DNA from: Antedon mediterranea
Taxonomy: Eukaryota; Echinodermata; Crinoidea; Comatulida; Antedonidae
Assembly (NCBI RefSeq): GCF_964355755.1
Contig: NC_092670.1
Location: 29,933,795 to 29,997,794, forward strand
Reading direction: 5' to 3'
Length of the DNA: 64,000 bases
Of the stretch, positions 52,501 to 60,638 are shown in pieces. Position 1 is the stretch's first letter, and each line of letters begins with the position of its first letter. A program made the translations under genes and the position numbers. The notes below the pieces were generated by a model. That model did no database searches. It saw only the letters and a program-made list of their open reading frames with translations, and had not been told where the DNA came from.

Positions 52501-55500
52501 GCCCGTCTAATTTAAGCTTTTTCAAAATAAAAAAAACAACTTTAAAAACGTATTCAAAATTCAAAATGATTTTCACGTTAGTAGGCCTACTAGTAAAATT
52601 ATTGATTTATTGATAATTCCGTTTCAAGTTAACACCTATTTTAAAAATTCTATACAAATACAATATTTGGTACGGTACATTACAACAAAAACTACTTTTC
52701 CTACCAAAATTTCAATTACAGGTATAGCATAGTATAGGTTAAAACTGTAATATTACTGCTTGGTTTCACAATCTATTATTTGTAATGTGTGTAGGCTGTT
52801 TCTATTCATTTACGTTTTTTTTTTATTGTAAAATCTTTCTGTTATTACATAATTCTGTACTATAAGGCCAAATAATAACATAGGCTACAGTATAAATAAT
52901 TAAGGTTAGGCGAAAACACTTATGTCTTAATTATCACTAATCATCATCGTCCTCATATACACTCTCAGTGTCACCACTCTATGGCTGGCTATCATAGTAA
53001 ATATCGTCTATTTCACTATCTTTTGGAATATCTGTATCTGAATCATACGACTACGTTACTTTATTCGTTTTCGTTCCTTCAAACCAACCAGCCACATAAT
53101 GACCATCGCCATCGTCAAGACATCCAAAATTCAGCGGATGCAGATGTTTTGTTGGTTATGGGGTGTTTGTTAGCCTTCATATCCACCCTAGATATATACT
53201 TTTCCCGTAAAATATGTTGATCAAGTGTTTTGCTGCATGATTGTAAAGATGACCAGTTATTTTCTTTCCCTGGACATTCCTCTTCTTACCCTTTGTCATG
53301 TTATTAATTTAATAATGTTACCTTACCTCATTTATGCCATGTAACTGTTTGAACTGGAATATGTATGCAGTGATTTATTTTATCAAATACTTCATCACTA
53401 CCAAGTAATCTTAACGCACAATAAGTTTTGATATTTTTAGTCGCGTGGACGCGACTCTATAGTTCACTATGTCGGTCGGTTGGTCGGTCTGTCTGTCTGT
53501 CTGTCTGTCGGTCTGTCTGTCTGTCTGTCTGTCGGTCCGGTATCACTATGCGTTTTATCGCTTTCTGACCTTATCTTGATATCAGTTTAATCTAGCTAAG
53601 TAATATTTTCACAGAATATTCCTTATGGCCAGGTGGTTATGTTTTCACGGTGCGCAATAAAAAATTACGCGGTCTACGCACGATTTAACGAAATCACGTT
53701 TGTAATCATATCTTAACAACCATGAATCACAATTAAATAAAATTTGGTACTCATAAATTGCAGGGCATAAATCATCATATGGCAATACAATTACGTGCGT
53801 AGCGCATGTAACGCATGCGTACGCGCGCTTAAAATTTTCAAAAAATGTTATTTCGCACTCTTTTGGCCCGATTTCTGTTTTCTTGACTTACTTTTCAACT
53901 CGAAATTACGTTATACGAGCACGTCAAAAGTGACAGGCTACGCACGTGTAAATTAAAAAAATATAAATGTTTTTAAACATTTCAACATTTTTAAACATGT
54001 TCAGTAATTTCGGTCAGTATAGTTCACTATGTCGGTCGGTCTGTCTGTCGGTCTGTCGGTCTGTCGGTCTGTCTTTCGGTCTGTCGGTCTGTCTGTCGGT
54101 CCGGTATCACTATGCATTGTGCACGCGACTTAATGGCTGTTGGCCTTGTTTTTCTAAATAGGTGAATAGCATTGACTTTACTTTTCTTTAAAAAGCAGAC
54201 TTGAAATCGCATATCGTTGTCGTGGTATATTTGTAACGTTGATGATTAGCTTTCGACTGTTAGCTGAACCGTAATCCATTCCAATATTCGACGTTTCTGG
54301 CATTCTATGGGAGAAACCTGCCGGTACAACAAGTCTGTGTCAGATGAGCACCGTACAACAATTTTCCCTCCAATAACGTCAAAAGTGTGTCTGCTCCTTC
54401 ATGGCAGTTTTAAGTTCGGCAGGCTTCAAGTTTAACCACCAAATTACGATTTATTGTGATACATTTACCACCATGTGAAACAAATAGGTCTTGTCACCTA
54501 TTATTGGACCATAGTGATCATTCTGGACATCGTTTATAAGAAACTGTGCCAGATCTTCCTTACAATTTTCTCTAATTTTATCTAATAGATCTATTACTTT
54601 CTGTTGTTGAACTGTTCTATTGTTAATTTAATTTAATTCTTTAATATTTTGATATCTTTGATATATGGTTCTATATATTTTTCCAAGAGCAGGTGAAGAT
54701 AATTTTCACTGACGAAACATACCAATCATTGTATCTACAACACTTTTCCCATAGACACATAGACTTCCTTTAAACACAGCCATACTCTGTTTAAGTGAGA
54801 CTCAAACCAACGACGGAATGCACTCTCTGAGATGGCTCTTTGTGTGATTAAATCTTGTAGGCATTATTTGGCTATTGTCTAGACCAACTTACAAGATAAT
54901 GTTGTTGTCATGAGTATTTTCGTTTTTTCCCCCAAAGCGTAACAGTTTCAATAGAAAGGGAATTGCCAGTGAAGCCATTCGTGTGATTAACGCTTGTAGG
55001 GTCTAACGAGATTTGTTTGGCTACTGTCTGGGACTAATGTCTGGACTTAGGCTACAAGATAAAGTTGCTGTTATGAGTATTTTGTATTTCTCAAGGCGTA
55101 GCAGTTCCGATAAAAAGGAAATTGGCCGTGTGGTTTTCGTGTGATTAAATCACATGTTCGATATTCATTAAGTCAATATGGATCATGATGGTGATGTTTA
55201 TATACCCACAACTAATTTTTTTTTTGCTAGTGTTTGTGTTACAAAAGATTCAGAGATCGATATAAATATTGGAATGTTATTGAAGTTTATCGCTAGAGGA
55301 ACTGGATTGTCATGTAATCCCACAACCGAAAAGTGCAGTCCTTGTAAGGAAGGGACATACAAGATATGTAATAAGTATAAGTATAAATGTCATATGTGTC
55401 CTCCAGGTAACTTACAAGTGTAAATTATTCTTTGTTTATTTCATTTCTTCAAATATTTAACAATAACGAAAAAATTATAGACGTAAACAAATTTGTTTCG

Positions 55501-58114
55501 TTGTTTATGGCTTTTTTCAAATGAAAATTGGTAAAATTATGAATAATCTTAAAATAAAATGTATTTTATTGTATTTTTTTTATTGTAATTTTTATTAATT
55601 AACAACATTATATGAGTCTGTCTAAGTTTTCAAATGAGTAATTGTTTTGACAGTATGCCTAATTGATCTTATAATTCTTTTTTATTTTACGGTTTGAATA
55701 ATTCCTAGTCTAGTTCCTATCGATCTTCATACAGACATCTGTATCTTAAACTCATATGTTGTTGAATAACTGCATTGTAACCATAGATCGGGATCGAATA
55801 TGAACAAATTAAATAAATTGAAATTTGACCTTCCTATGATTCATTAATTTCTAAACGTATTGTTTATCTAAAGCTTGGTTCTCACTAGGACGCAACGCAA
55901 GGACGTAGACGTAACGTGAGTGAGTTGACCAATCATAAGCGATGGATTATGCGAACTGTCGCTTGTCGTTGGTCAACACGCTTGCATTGCGTTTACGTCC
56001 TTGCGTTGCGTCCTAGTGAGAACCAAGCTTAAGTGAATGATATGATATTTATTATTATATGTATTATAAAAAAATACAATAAATAACATATCAATGACAA
56101 TATGAATTACCTAATTACTTTTGTATGTGTATTGTATCATATTATTTTGAAACTTATTTCGTGGAGTTGTTCGGTTTAATATTGATTTCTTACAGGCGGC
56201 TTCTATCAAGATCGAAGAGGAGTTATTGAAAGGCATAATTACACAGAAACATGTAAAGCATGTCCTATTGGAAGTTTCTCTAATCATGCAGGAGCAGCGT
56301 CTATTGCGGATTGTCATTCGTGTCCATCTGGAACCAATACCAGTAAAAATGCTAGTCTAAATGCTTGTTACTGTCTCGAAAATTTTCATCGAACTGATCG
56401 ATATGGACCGTGCATAGCTTGCCCAAAGGGTGTTACCTGTAAAGGAGGGTATTTGAATTTAACACAGGGTTACTGGTGGTCTTGGGATTTTTCCGGTAAT
56501 TGTGGAGTAGACGATGATTGTTTATCGGCTTACAAAACATTTATAATTAATTTGCAAAACGACAATTTCCCTATTGACGATCCAAATAAACTAAAAGACC
56601 ATACATATAAAGGTCCAATACCACAAATACATATGTGTCCACTAGGAAATAAGAGTTGTAACATTGGATTAGAATTAAATGACACTTGTGCCAAAGGGTA
56701 CACTGGTTGGCTTTGTGCGGCATGTTCAAAAGGATACTATCAGTTATTTAACGCATGTCATAAATGTCAGGAGCCTGTTGTGACTGCAATCATATTTATT
56801 GGTATTATGTTGGTAATAGTTGGAGTCATTTACCTTGTTTGGGGAATTCAACTAAGGAATACAGGTCAGCGACAATCCAAACTTGATTCATTTGTGGTAT
56901 ATTTGAAAATTGCTATTAATTTCTATCAAGTTTTGGGTATATTATCAGAAGTAACCGAAATTCATTGGCCTAAAAACTTTGAGTTTGCTGGTACAATCCT
57001 TGAGTATTTTGACGTTATAAAATACATTAGTATGTTAAGCCCGAGATGCTTACTCGGATCTTGGAATGTATATTCTTCACTTCACATGGCTATGGCCACA
57101 CCACTAGTCATAGTGATAGCTATGTTTACCATTTACTGTATGTGTAATATCTGGTACAACTGTCATGGAGTAATGACTAAGCGCAGGATTATTGACAAAT
57201 GCATCGTTATATCAATGTTGCTTTTTTACCTTACGTATGCGAATATGTGTGCCCACGTCATGGCGGTGGGGCCATGGTCAATTCGTTCATTTATAGTTAC
57301 AGAAGACGGTATAGTCAGTAAAGCAGTACTAACATCAGACTATTCGATTGATCTGGATGCAAATAATGGATCTACGTATCAAACTAACAAAATACTTGTT
57401 TACGTTGCGTTGATATACATCATTGGCTTTCCATTGACAGTAGTTCTTATGCTATACTGGAAACGTTATAATCAGCCTGTAGACAACCACGATAAAGGGT
57501 GGATGATTGATGTGAATTTTTTTTGTGGACAATACAAGAACAGATATTGGTTTTGGGAATCATTTGAATTGTATAATAAGGCTCTACTGGCACTCATTGC
57601 AAATCTGAGAGACGACGTGTCCTCAAGCATGTCATACTCTCTGTTTTTTACTGTCATCTTGATTGTATTGCATTTGTACCTTCAACCAATGAAAGAGAAG
57701 TCAGAGCAGAGATTCCAATTATTGACACTTGTTTTTATCGTTGTCAATCTATCCATTGGGGCAATCGTAAATCTAGATCAGAATTTTAATGAAGATGCCG
57801 TCATTGGTTTGCTTCACAAGATCACCCCTGTCATTCTAATTATGTTGAATGTGTCTATCATGCTGGTCGTAATTGGTAAGATATTAATTATAAAATGCTC
57901 AAATACTGACATATGTAAATATAGGCATATCAAACCGCCAGATTCGGTAAACTGCTTTATGAAAAGTAGGCCTACATTTATTTTTTTTCTCATTTTAGTT
58001 GATTTTTTAAAGAAACTTAAAACAGACTGCTGTCGCCGAGAGAGGGGTGTACTGCTTCTTCGAATTGATGATGACCCGGAGGAATCACATATTGAGGAAA
58101 ATAATATTATATAG
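31575..58114 (+). CDS. Gene C: full-length LRR / GCC2-GCC3 / multi-pass receptor-like gene with one nonsense codon
   Basis: Nineteen exons: 31575-31780, 32398-32469, 32657-32716, 35335-35403, 35943-36014, 36169-36243, 38434-38511, 38829-38903, 39225-39293, 39561-39632, 40003-40068, 40620-40754, 41090-41158, 47786-47860, 47985-48056, 51131-51190, 55231-55406, 56196-57875, 57999-58114. They sum to 3297 nt, exactly 1099 codons. Exon 1 gives a signal peptide (MVKMMSHKYLVIVIFYLWV) and LRR N-terminal cap (CECTARTVNC). Fifteen LRR exons follow, then cysteine-rich stalk, membrane exon and acidic tail. The exception is TAA at 40714-40716 in the 135-nt exon, which would cut the product to 336 residues unless that exon is skipped (frame kept, 1053 residues). 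It is probably a cell-surface recognition receptor, or a recent pseudogene. Confidence 0.85.
32717..35334. other. Gene C intron, no other gene seen
   Basis: The sequence is AT-rich. A short minus-strand frame around 33000-33180 (FNNGNTDRNVQPERL) looks like the 3' end of an old retroelement but is too short to place. Confidence 0.4.
36955..37611 (+). repeat. Dispersed repeat with CGGT tract, copy 2
   Basis: It starts AGTCGCGTG, carries a short CGGT/TGGT tract, and has CACGCGACT at 37580-37588 before a shared GGCCTTGTT. It is the shortest copy; its second tract is reduced to a few bases. It lies in an intron of gene C. Confidence 0.75.
37680..38110 (-). mobile_element. Degenerate LINE reverse transcriptase fragment
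   Basis: On the minus strand the translation gives DDLKLHRVVGSDNDA (about 38070) and, in another frame, DLGIYIDIKLTFCKHI and FKGNKMLEFIWRHC (about 37900-37780). This is the usual order after the catalytic site of non-LTR reverse transcriptases. Frame changes show it is dead. It sits in the gene C intron between 36243 and 38434. Confidence 0.7.
40620..40754 (+). CDS. Gene C double-LRR exon with in-frame TAA
   Basis: This is the only 135-nt exon, carrying two repeats (DLSWNYI and LMNKNNI). Its phase is fixed by both neighbours and by the gene B equivalent at 19482-19616. Where gene B reads CGC ATC TCA, gene C reads CGT GTC TAA, so the change is one base (TCA to TAA) at 40714-40716. Splice sites are intact. 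Both borders are phase 2. Confidence 0.85.
41974..44568. mobile_element. TAA-flanked inverted-repeat element, PIF/Harbinger-like, copy 1
   Basis: The ends AGGCTGGTTTCCTGTCGACG and its reverse complement (44549-44568) are exact terminal inverted repeats. TAA sits on both sides (41971-41973 and 44569-44571), the duplication size and sequence typical of PIF/Harbinger elements. The insertion is inside element E copy 1 and itself carries part of another E copy (42698-43890). No transposase was seen. Confidence 0.7.
42698..43890. mobile_element. Element E, copy 2, rearranged
   Basis: Its start repeats the E left end (TTTACGTAAGGGC, GGTAAATCGCGC) and continues parallel to copy 1 to about 43130. From about 43450 to 43890 it matches E in the opposite orientation (compare 45300-44850), so part has been inverted or E is palindromic. 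Confidence 0.55.
45770..46180. other. Gene C intron spacer, no feature seen
   Basis: AT-rich sequence with no repeat partner or coding frame that I can support. Confidence 0.4.
46421..46790 (+). mobile_element. tRNA-derived SINE (tRNA-Glu-like head)
   Basis: The head carries an A box (TTGGTGTAATGGTTAAG) and a B box (GGTTCAAATTCC, about 46470-46481) with a CTC at the anticodon position. A T-run and a body with TTGATCTTTGACCCTGACCC follow. The region ends CCTTGGCGGAGGT near 46787, whose complement-like ACCTCCGCCT occurs at about 46299, so the SINE may lie inside a small inverted-repeat element. Confidence 0.6.
46900..47490 (-). mobile_element. Element E, copy 3 (inverted)
   Basis: This is a reverse-complement match to 42700-43110 and 44574-44830: GCTGTTCAACCGG, AAAAACAATTATCGTAGG, GGAAAACACCCCTATTTG and ACGCGCGATTT occur in the expected order. 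The left end is at about 47318. Confidence 0.65.
48143..50713. mobile_element. TAA-flanked inverted-repeat element, copy 2, interrupted
   Basis: The left end (TGCTGGTTATCAGTCGACGT) and the body to 49060 match copy 1 at 41974 (shared TCCCGAAAGTT, TTGTTACGAAAGTTGA, TTCAAGTC). The right end GAAATCAGCCTT is displaced to about 50702-50713 by a nested element. TAA flanks the left end, and TTTAA follows the right. It lies in the gene C intron between 48056 and 51131. Confidence 0.6.
49061..50698. mobile_element. Nested 1.6 kb inverted-repeat transposon
   Basis: The left end ATGTCTGTGAAGTTGGTTAC is mirrored by the right end, whose complement reads ATGTATGTTAAGTTGGTTAC. The arms extend through TAGTTCC and TTATTCAAATTCAATTA. 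GAAAT occurs just outside each end (about 49054 and 50702), a candidate target duplication. The interior has repeated CTTGACCTACTT and TGGCGGCCAT words and no convincing gene. Confidence 0.65.
51475..51547 (-). tRNA. tRNA-Thr(UGU)-like sequence, probably pseudogene or SINE head
   Basis: The 73-nt minus-strand sequence folds as a cloverleaf: acceptor GGCTCTG with one mismatch, and anticodon stem CTCGC/GCGAG. The seven-base loop is CCTGTAA with anticodon TGT. The T arm is GCAGG TTCGAAT CCCGC with one mismatch. The usual U33 is replaced by C and the D arm is weak. The internal promoter boxes are good. An inverted repeat starts 17 bp away, so it may belong to a mobile element. Confidence 0.5.
51564..51770. 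repeat. Perfect 45-bp inverted repeat next to the tRNA-like sequence
   Basis: The arms 51564-51608 and 51726-51770 are exact reverse complements (outer words CAGATTTTCACCCACC and GGTGGGTGAAAATCTG) separated by 117 nt. Confidence 0.85.
52937..53299 (-). pseudogene. Degenerate minus-strand ORF inside the composite element
   Basis: From ATG at 53299 one frame gives MTKGKKRNVQGKKITGHLYN and, after several stops, an acidic end (DSDTDIPKDSEIDDIYYD, then a DDDD stop). The sustained amino-acid character in one frame despite stops indicates a decayed coding sequence. I do not recognise the family. Confidence 0.4.
53439..54150 (+). repeat. Dispersed repeat with CTGT/CGGT tracts, copy 3
   Basis: It starts AGTCGCGTG; CACGCGACT is at 54122-54130, followed by the shared end TGGCTGTTGGCCTTGTT. 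Both tract regions are present. Part of the centre is missing compared with copy 4. Confidence 0.8.
54470..54840 (-). pseudogene. Degenerate minus-strand coding remnant, unrecognised
   Basis: Read on the minus strand, one frame gives GKSVVDTMIGMFRQ (about 54750), then VQQQKVIDLLDKIREN, then FLINDVQNDHYGP (about 54530) with scattered stops. Upstream, another frame gives SESAFRRWFESHL. It is probably the eroded product of the surrounding element. Confidence 0.4.
55231..55406 (+). CDS. Gene C cysteine-rich stalk exon
   Basis: The 176-nt exon equals gene A 3255-3430 in length and phase (2 in, 1 out). It reads VCVTKDSEIDI, then LSCNPTTEKCSPCKEGTY, ending CPPG at the GT donor. It joins the last LRR to the GCC2/GCC3 repeats. 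Confidence 0.85.
55872..56029. mobile_element. 158-bp MITE with TAA target duplication
   Basis: The terminal inverted repeats are at least 30 nt long (AGCTTGGTTCTCACTAGGAC and its complement at the far end). TAA lies directly outside each end (55869-55871 and 56030-56032). It sits in the short intron before the membrane exon of gene C. TAA duplication suggests a PIF/Harbinger-type mobiliser. Confidence 0.85.
56196..57875 (+). CDS. Gene C exon: GCC2/GCC3 repeats plus about eight membrane segments
   Basis: It has the same layout as gene A 3562-5262: GGFYQD, cysteine repeats, GYWWSW, GYTGWLCAAC, then the membrane region. Strictly shared stretches include NFYQVLGILSEVTEIHWPKN and SLFFTV. It is 21 nt shorter than the gene A exon, mainly near the sequence after GNC and in the loop after the fifth segment. 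It contains no stop. Confidence 0.88.
57999..58114 (+). CDS. Gene C last exon, acidic cytoplasmic tail
   Basis: It encodes DFLKKLKTDCCRRE, a leucine stretch, DDDPEESH and the C-terminal EENNII. Gene A ends with the same pattern, and gene B's displaced exon keeps an acidic end. The 123-nt intron before it is open in frame, so its retention would also give a product with 41 extra residues. Confidence 0.85.
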
Positions 58115-58411
58115 TTTCAGTGATATCGCTTTTTTTTGTATAGTATACGTTAATAGATTTTTTTTAAACTTAACGGTAAGTTGTGGTAGTAGTGAAGTAT
58201 GCTGTATTGCGATGTTATAAATTTGGTTATGTAATGTTGATTTTTAATTTAAATTAATACATTGTTATTGTAAATAGAGGATAAAAATAATGTTAAGTAA
58301 ATCCTTTGTATTCATGTTTAGTAATTCAGAAACCAAACGTACTAAATGAATGTTAATGTTTACTAATGGTATGATACTAAACGTTAAAATTATGATATGA
58401 AACATTGAATG

Positions 58412-58417
58412 AATAAA
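58412..58417 (+). terminator. Polyadenylation signal candidate for gene C
   Basis: AATAAA lies about 300 nt after the stop codon, with another close by at about 58429. Confidence 0.4.
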
Positions 58418-58429
58418 GTGGTGTGGTAA

Positions 58430-60570
58430 ATAAAAGAAGAAGATAAAAAACAATGTTTATTTTTAAAGATAGTGATGAATAAGGAATTATATACATTTTA
58501 TTTTTGAAAAGTTTTATTTTTTATATTGATACGTTTATTTATTTATTTTTTAAAGTTAGTTTAAATTAAATAATTTTCTAGAGTATAATCATCTGATAAA
58601 TTATTATGGAGTGAAACATGTCAACTGATTGAGATTAGATTGTTTATTATTGTATTACCATTTAAGTGAAATGTTATGGTGGTCTTTTAAAGTAAGTAAC
58701 TGTAAATTGACAAACCAACTTGTTAATTACAGTTTAATACATGTTATTGTATATCAATAAAAAATAATTTTTAAAACAAAATGTAGTTAGAATATGTGGT
58801 AAACAAATTATGTACAATATAATTTCATTGGATATGTATAAATAAATATGCATATAGACATATTAATATACATGAATAGGTGATATAATACTGTATAGAC
58901 AATATGAAACAATATTGATTATAATAATATTATTATTATTCAATGGAACCAATCCGCGAAAGACAAACAAATAGAACTATCTATATAGACAAATAATTAG
59001 ATTAGAGAATATACATTAGTAAATAAAGACCATTGGTAAATGAAAAAATAATGAAAAGAAGACATAATGTTTTAAATTATAGCTGTATTGTAATACAATT
59101 AATAAGAATTGATTCCAGTAATCACTAAACACCACCATTAGAGAATCATACCGTATTGTTCAAGGGTAAACACATTATAAGAGTTTTATATTGAATTGAA
59201 TTATTGAAATATTTTATATATACTGAGCGACCTCTTCAGTCAAAGACTGGTCTCCCTGAGATCAGTGGATGTGATGTACTGGTACACCGAGGGTAACCAT
59301 CTACTCGTATCGAAAGATGTACCATGTTCTTTAAAGTACACGATGAGCTAGATGTTTATTATAGTCCTTATCAGAGAAGATAAACGATACAAACACATTT
59401 CTTATAACAATTTGCAATATTCGGCGACAATATTGCTTACGAGATAATGACCTAGTAGACAGTTAAGTTTCTTTGTGTTATATTTGTATAAAATAATCAT
59501 TTCTACAAACCGTTTTCAATAGTTATTTTTATAGTTAGTGTAAATAATGTTCATGTTATGAGTCAATTATGGACATGCCTGTTTTGGCATAAGAACGAAT
59601 GTTTAAATAGTATGATAATTGTTTTTTCCTGATAAACGTTAACATTATTTAAAAAAATATTGTCTATACAAGACTTATTTTATTCTGTACTTTAGATTAA
59701 CAAATTATAATTAACATTTACATATTATTGCATTCTCATTATAAAAGTGTTTAGGGTGTATTATTATATCTATTTTCTATTTAATTAGTTTGTAGTATGA
59801 CTAAAACTTATAATATTACTACGTTTACCACTGAAAATAATGTTTGTTGAAAGTGTGTTTTTAACTAATTTTACATTTGGTATTTAAGTTAGGATATACG
59901 TACCTTAGATAATTTCTACGTATGGTTGTCAATTTTCAATCGGTAAATTGATGAACTTTGGCAATCGAAACCTCATATATATGTTTTTTTTTTCGTATTT
60001 AAATGAAGAAATTAATTTGTATTGATTAGATATTATATTGCTGTGTTTAGAAAAGAAATAAAAAAGATGACCCTGGAAAGTTTGTTTAAAATATTTGTAT
60101 GTACCTTGTAGCCATGAAGAAATAAATTCGATATGTATTTCGCGTTATGGAACAAGCGACTATAATAAAGAGCACACTCAAAATAGTATAAAAAAACACG
60201 AAACCCATCCTCTTTTGCTTCCATCATGTCTGACAGCTTGTGACTGCAATTAAGAATCGCAAGTATAGGTATTTATTTAAAATTGGTATATTCTACATTC
60301 TATATACTCTACACAGGTAATACACAATTAAAATATAACAAACAACCGTACTTTTCTTTCTTTCTTTTCTTCGTACTTACCCCTATTATACATGTTGTAT
60401 TCATGCAAGTAGTACATCAATACTTTTTAAAACCCTAAACAATTTAAATAGTTCGAATAACTTTCATTGAAAATGAACAAACACCAGTACCTTCCTTTAT
60501 TAAACAAGTGAGGTTTATCTGACAGACAATACAGTCAGGTGTTATTATTGTAACCGTATTGGTTTTAGTA
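58430..60570. other. Intergenic between genes C and D
   Basis: No gene was seen. At about 59222-59390 there is a fragment matching the SINE body at 61500-61680 (shared TTCTTTAAAGT and TATAGTCCTT). The rest is AT-rich. Confidence 0.5.
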
Positions 60571-60577
60571 AAGCTCC

Positions 60578-60586
60578 TATAAAAAA
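60578..60586 (+). promoter_or_regulatory. TATA box candidate for gene D
   Basis: TATAAAAAA lies 61 bp before the first possible ATG and 103 bp before the second. The arrangement is similar to gene C. Confidence 0.5.
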
Positions 60587-60638
60587 GGCACTATTTGATA
60601 ACTTAGGTTACCGTGATAAAGAACCACCTTACACTGAT

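Larger units (their letters stand above)
51830..55150 (-). mobile_element. Composite transposon candidate with inverted tandem-repeat ends
   Basis: The left part (51840-52440) contains tandem units of about 170 bp with ATACTCATGACAGCAACTTT, AAGTTGGCCC, AGTAGCCCAAAAATGCCCG and CCTACAAG. The right part (54830-55150) contains the same kind of units in reverse complement. Between them are two degenerate minus-strand coding stretches (52937-53299 and 54470-54840) and a later insertion of the CTGT/CGGT repeat (53439-54150). The layout suggests a DNA transposon with long, internally repetitive terminal inverted repeats. The superfamily is not recognised. Confidence 0.5.

Noticed and set aside
56453-58114. 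Single 553-codon gene
   Set aside because: It is the gene C membrane exon plus an open intron plus the last exon; the true exon starts at 56196 and the protein starts far upstream.
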